Translations under genes and position numbers: made by a program
Part shown: one piece after another, positions 46,731 to 48,449 of the stretch
Position numbering within the stretch: position 1 is the first letter of the stretch
Layout: every line of letters begins with the position of its first letter
IMG/VR virus record: IMGVR_UViG_3300020000_000001
Coordinates: 1 to 48,449 of that record
DNA length: 48,449 nucleotides
Reading direction: 5' to 3' (one strand)
From: a virus
Notes under the pieces: model-generated
The model's input: the letters and a program-made list of their open reading frames with translations, nothing else
Databases searched by the model: none
Told to the model about the DNA's origin: nothing

Positions 46731-47365
46731 CCATGGACACGGCCGACTGGCCTCAACGCGGCCGCGACAGACTAGCGGCGGAACTCGAGAAGCAGGGTTG
46801 GCGGCGGGACAACGGCATGGTCCCCACCGCCGCAATGCACGACGACGCAATTCGTGTGCTGATCGACGAGGACAAAGCCTTCCTCGACCATATCCGTCAC
46901 GACATGCGGAAGCTCGAGACGAAGGACGTCAAAATCGTCTGTATCGATCGCGAGTTCGATCCAGGCACACCCCTATCGATCCCGGCAGCACCTGTCCCGA
47001 GCCAGCCAACCGAAGGCCAGCTCAAGACCAAAACGGCGGCCGAAATCGCCGCCGAGACAGCAGCTAAGGTCAACGCAGCACACGAGGAGGCCAATCGTGC
47101 CAGGGCCCAGACGCATAGTGGGACGAGTGAAGTGGCAAAACACCAGCAACAGCCTGATGAAGGTGCCAAAGGCACAATCGCGAGCCAGGCTTCTGCTCGG
47201 CTCGACACCGTCAATCCGAACCCCAACGCAGCGGGAAAAGGGGACTCGGCTTCGACTAGCAAAGAGCAACCCAAGAACCCAACTCTGACCCAGCCGGCTC
47301 CCAAGATCGACGATAGCAAAGCCGGCGCCATCCAGGGCGCCCGCGACTCAACGCAGAAGAAATAA
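46694..47365 (+). CDS. Hypothetical protein with disordered C-terminal half
   Basis: A 223-residue protein with GAAGGAAG before the ATG and a 37-base overlap with the previous gene. Residues 1-90 appear folded (FSISQTITMDTADWPQRGRDRLAAELEKQGWRRDN ... VKIVCIDREFD). The rest is Ala/Lys/Glu/Gln-rich and disordered (KTKTAAEIAAETAAKVNAAHEEANRARAQ and similar). Such tails are common in phage DNA- or host-binding proteins but do not reveal the role. Confidence 0.6.
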   Translation: MAKFQFSISQTITMDTADWPQRGRDRLAAELEKQGWRRDNGMVPTAAMHDDAIRVLIDEDKAFLDHIRHDMRKLETKDVKIVCIDREFDPGTPLSIPAAPVPSQPTEGQLKTKTAAEIAAETAAKVNAAHEEANRARAQTHSGTSEVAKHQQQPDEGAKGTIASQASARLDTVNPNPNAAGKGDSASTSKEQPKNPTLTQPAPKIDDSKAGAIQGARDSTQKK

Positions 47366-47375
47366 GGACCAACTC

Positions 47376-47528
47376 ATGAATCCCCATGGCGGACAAGGAC
47401 CCACATGTCCTAAATGCGGCAAGCCCGTTCTTGCTGAAGAGAAGTTTAAGCTCCGCCATGGGGACGTCGAACACCCGTCCTGCGACGAGATCAAGCATCA
47501 GATTCCAGTAGAGGAAGAGAAGAAATGA
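47376..47528 (+). CDS. 50-residue zinc-ribbon-like protein
   Basis: A short gene with AAGGA about eight bases before the ATG at 47376. It begins MNPHGGQGPTCPKCGKPVL and carries a further EHPSCDEIKHQI; CPKC, H and C could hold one zinc. The end is acidic-basic (PVEEEKK). Its TGA overlaps the ATG of the next gene (ATGA), so it is part of the operon. Function unknown. Confidence 0.6.
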   Translation: MNPHGGQGPTCPKCGKPVLAEEKFKLRHGDVEHPSCDEIKHQIPVEEEKK

Positions 47529-47668
47529 ACTGGACCTACCTATTCCCTTCCCTCTCAATCGCCCTCAATCTCGGCGCAGCGACAATGTACGCATTCAGTT
47601 CCGATTGGAACAGAACAATCTACTGGCTGGCCGCCGCGACCCTGACGACCTGCATCACAGTGAGGTAG
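47525..47668 (+). CDS. 47-residue double-pass membrane peptide
   Basis: A short gene whose ATG overlaps the previous stop. YLFPSLSIALNLGAATMYAF and IYWLAAATLTTCITV are two hydrophobic segments with SSDWNRT between, so it should sit in the inner membrane with both ends on one side. Very similar small peptides are frequent in phage genomes. It is far from the lysis cassette and so is not an obvious holin. Function unknown. Confidence 0.65.
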   Translation: MNWTYLFPSLSIALNLGAATMYAFSSDWNRTIYWLAAATLTTCITVR

Positions 47669-47670
47669 AG

Positions 47671-47865
47671 ATGCGAAACGAGATCCACGGCCCACCCGAG
47701 CAACTCCTCATTCCCTGTGTTGGTTGTGGGAAGGATGTCACCGTCCTCCACACACCAAATGGCATAGTACCGGGGAACTATGCTCTCATAGCGGATACTG
47801 TCTGGCACGACGAGTGCTGGGCCGAACAAGTCAAAGACTGGAAAGGAAATGGCTATGACACGTAA
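47671..47865 (+). CDS. Small zinc-binding-like protein
   Basis: A 64-residue protein with GAGGTAGAG directly before the ATG. CVGCGKDVTV (C16, C19) and WHDECW (H, C) are the likely zinc ligands, forming a compact ribbon around one metal. It belongs to the group of Cys-pair proteins abundant in this early region. It overlaps the next gene by 17 bases. Function unknown. Confidence 0.6.
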   Translation: MRNEIHGPPEQLLIPCVGCGKDVTVLHTPNGIVPGNYALIADTVWHDECWAEQVKDWKGNGYDT

Positions 47866-48301
47866 GCCCCCAGCTCTCTCCTCCTTCGCCCCCGAAATCC
47901 TCGCGACGCTGATCGAGGGCTCTCGCCGCACCATCGAACTCGAAATGCCCTACAGCGAGGCCGTCGTTATGAGGATGCGGCTGCACTCTCTCCGCGCCCG
48001 TATGCGGCTGGACGGTCACGCCCTCCTCGACATCGTCCAGGGCGCAAAAGTGACTATCTCCTGGTCCTTGGACACGAAAGTTCGTGAATCAACCCGCGGC
48101 GTCCGCTACCCAGCTGAGCCGGGGACTGTCGTCAAGCTCATCATCGCCCCGCAAGACCTCAAGTTTACTGAGGCAATCAGGAAGGCGGGGATAGCTGTCG
48201 AGCCGCCCCCGGCCATCGCCGCAATCGCGGACGTCGATCCATCCGGCATCACACCGGAGGATGTGATTGAGGACTTCTTAGGTAAGAAGAAAGCAGGATA
48301 G
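47849..48301 (+). CDS. Hypothetical early protein
   Basis: A 150-residue protein; AAAGGAA lies before the ATG. A helical start (SSFAPEILATLIEGSRRTIELEMPYSEAVVMRMRLHSLRARMRLD) is followed by a beta-like middle (AKVTISWSLDTKV, GTVVKLIIAPQDLKF) and an acidic end (DPSGITPEDVIEDFLG). The end is weakly like the shared tail (acidic with Leu/Ile) but lacks DDLM. It is the last gene before the junction. No family recognised. Confidence 0.6.
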   Translation: MAMTRKPPALSSFAPEILATLIEGSRRTIELEMPYSEAVVMRMRLHSLRARMRLDGHALLDIVQGAKVTISWSLDTKVRESTRGVRYPAEPGTVVKLIIAPQDLKFTEAIRKAGIAVEPPPAIAAIADVDPSGITPEDVIEDFLGKKKAG

Positions 48302-48337
48302 CCTCAAAAATAAATCGCTGAGCCCGGCACCGACTGT

Positions 48338-48366
48338 TTGACATTGGTAAGGGGGCAATGCACAAT
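48338..48366 (+). promoter_or_regulatory. Candidate sigma70-type promoter for the left arm
   Basis: TTGACA (48338-48343) is a perfect -35, and CACAAT (48361-48366) is a good -10, 17 bases apart. The expected start is near 48373, equal to base 18 after closing the circle, about 30 bases before the gene at 47. Inverted-repeat copy A covers the spacer, the -10 and the start point, so a bound protein or RNA fold there would control this promoter. Confidence 0.7.
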
Positions 48367-48383
48367 AGGGTGATCGGCCCCCT
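48349..48383 (+). promoter_or_regulatory. Conserved inverted-repeat element, copy A
   Basis: GGGGGC and GCCCCC pair as outer arms and CAC with GTG as the core. This copy runs across the end of the window: bases 1-28 repeat its right part. It overlaps the -10 and start point of the promoter at 48338-48366 and precedes the gene at 47 (48402 in this copy). It is the most diverged of the five copies. Confidence 0.7.
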
Positions 48384-48449
48384 CCCACAGAGGTCTCTCT
48401 AATGTCTCGTAAGCACGAAGGCGACTTAATTATCAAGTGGAAGGTGACG
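48356..48449. repeat. Terminal direct repeat, right copy
   Basis: These 94 bases equal bases 1-94 exactly. They include the first 16 codons of the gene starting at 47 (here 48402-48449, incomplete at the window end). A reader counting genes should not count this second copy. See the left copy for interpretation. Confidence 0.95.

Noticed and set aside
1-48449. tRNA genes, CRISPR arrays, integrase or lysogeny module
   Set aside because: Scanned by eye on both strands: no cloverleaf with the TTCGAAT arm outside genes, no regular spacer repeats, no tyrosine or serine recombinase motifs.

Overview
The window is a complete tailed-phage genome of about 48,355 bp, opened at an arbitrary point. The first 94 bases (1-94) recur exactly as the last 94 (48356-48449), so the molecule closes into a circle or has redundant ends. 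The virion genes point to a podovirus-like particle: a portal next to a scaffold and an SU10/DUF5309-type major capsid protein, a short-tail adaptor of the T7 gp11 kind, a nozzle-like protein, and a block of internal or ejection proteins ending in one of about 2,274 residues. I saw no integrase, excisionase, tRNA, CRISPR array or phage RNA polymerase, so a lytic life style on host RNA polymerase is most likely. Base composition, Gram-negative spanins and the tail-repeat style fit a proteobacterial host, perhaps an alphaproteobacterium, but that is weak inference.

There are two transcription arms. The plus-strand arm runs from 40.7 kb through the end of the window, across the junction, and on to about 12 kb. 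It carries small early genes and then DNA metabolism: a degenerate dNMP-kinase-like protein, a RecB-like Fe-S nuclease, a Sak4-like ATPase with a probable single-strand DNA-binding partner, a ParB-methyltransferase fusion, a family A DNA polymerase with UDG-like and exonuclease domains, and a DUF3987-like ATPase. The minus-strand arm runs from 40.33 kb down to 12.1 kb: terminase small subunit, a PD-(D/E)XK nuclease, terminase large subunit, portal, scaffold, capsid, head-surface or head-associated proteins, adaptor, fibre, lysis cassette (endolysin, holin, overlapping spanin-like pair), nozzle, second fibre and ejection proteins. The arms diverge from a regulatory region at 40.33-40.70 kb and converge at about 12 kb. 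Genes are tightly packed, mostly with ATGA, TAATG or TTGA overlaps.

Four things stand out. (1) Five unrelated plus-strand proteins end in the same C-terminal tail, consensus (S/T)T-(T)-D-DLM-x-x-(L/I)-D-(I/L/F), mostly behind a basic, proline-rich linker. The codons differ, so the tail is conserved as peptide. (2) A 35-base imperfect inverted repeat with GGGG/CCCC outer arms and a CAC/GTG core occurs five times outside genes, four on plus and one on minus, usually touching a stop codon and just before a ribosome binding site. One copy covers the -10 of a good sigma70-type promoter. (3) The family A polymerase is split into two proteins just before catalytic motif A, with four complete small genes in between. 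(4) The genome carries many small proteins with Cys-pair zinc-ribbon patterns, mainly in the early region; three of the five tail-bearing proteins are Cys-rich.
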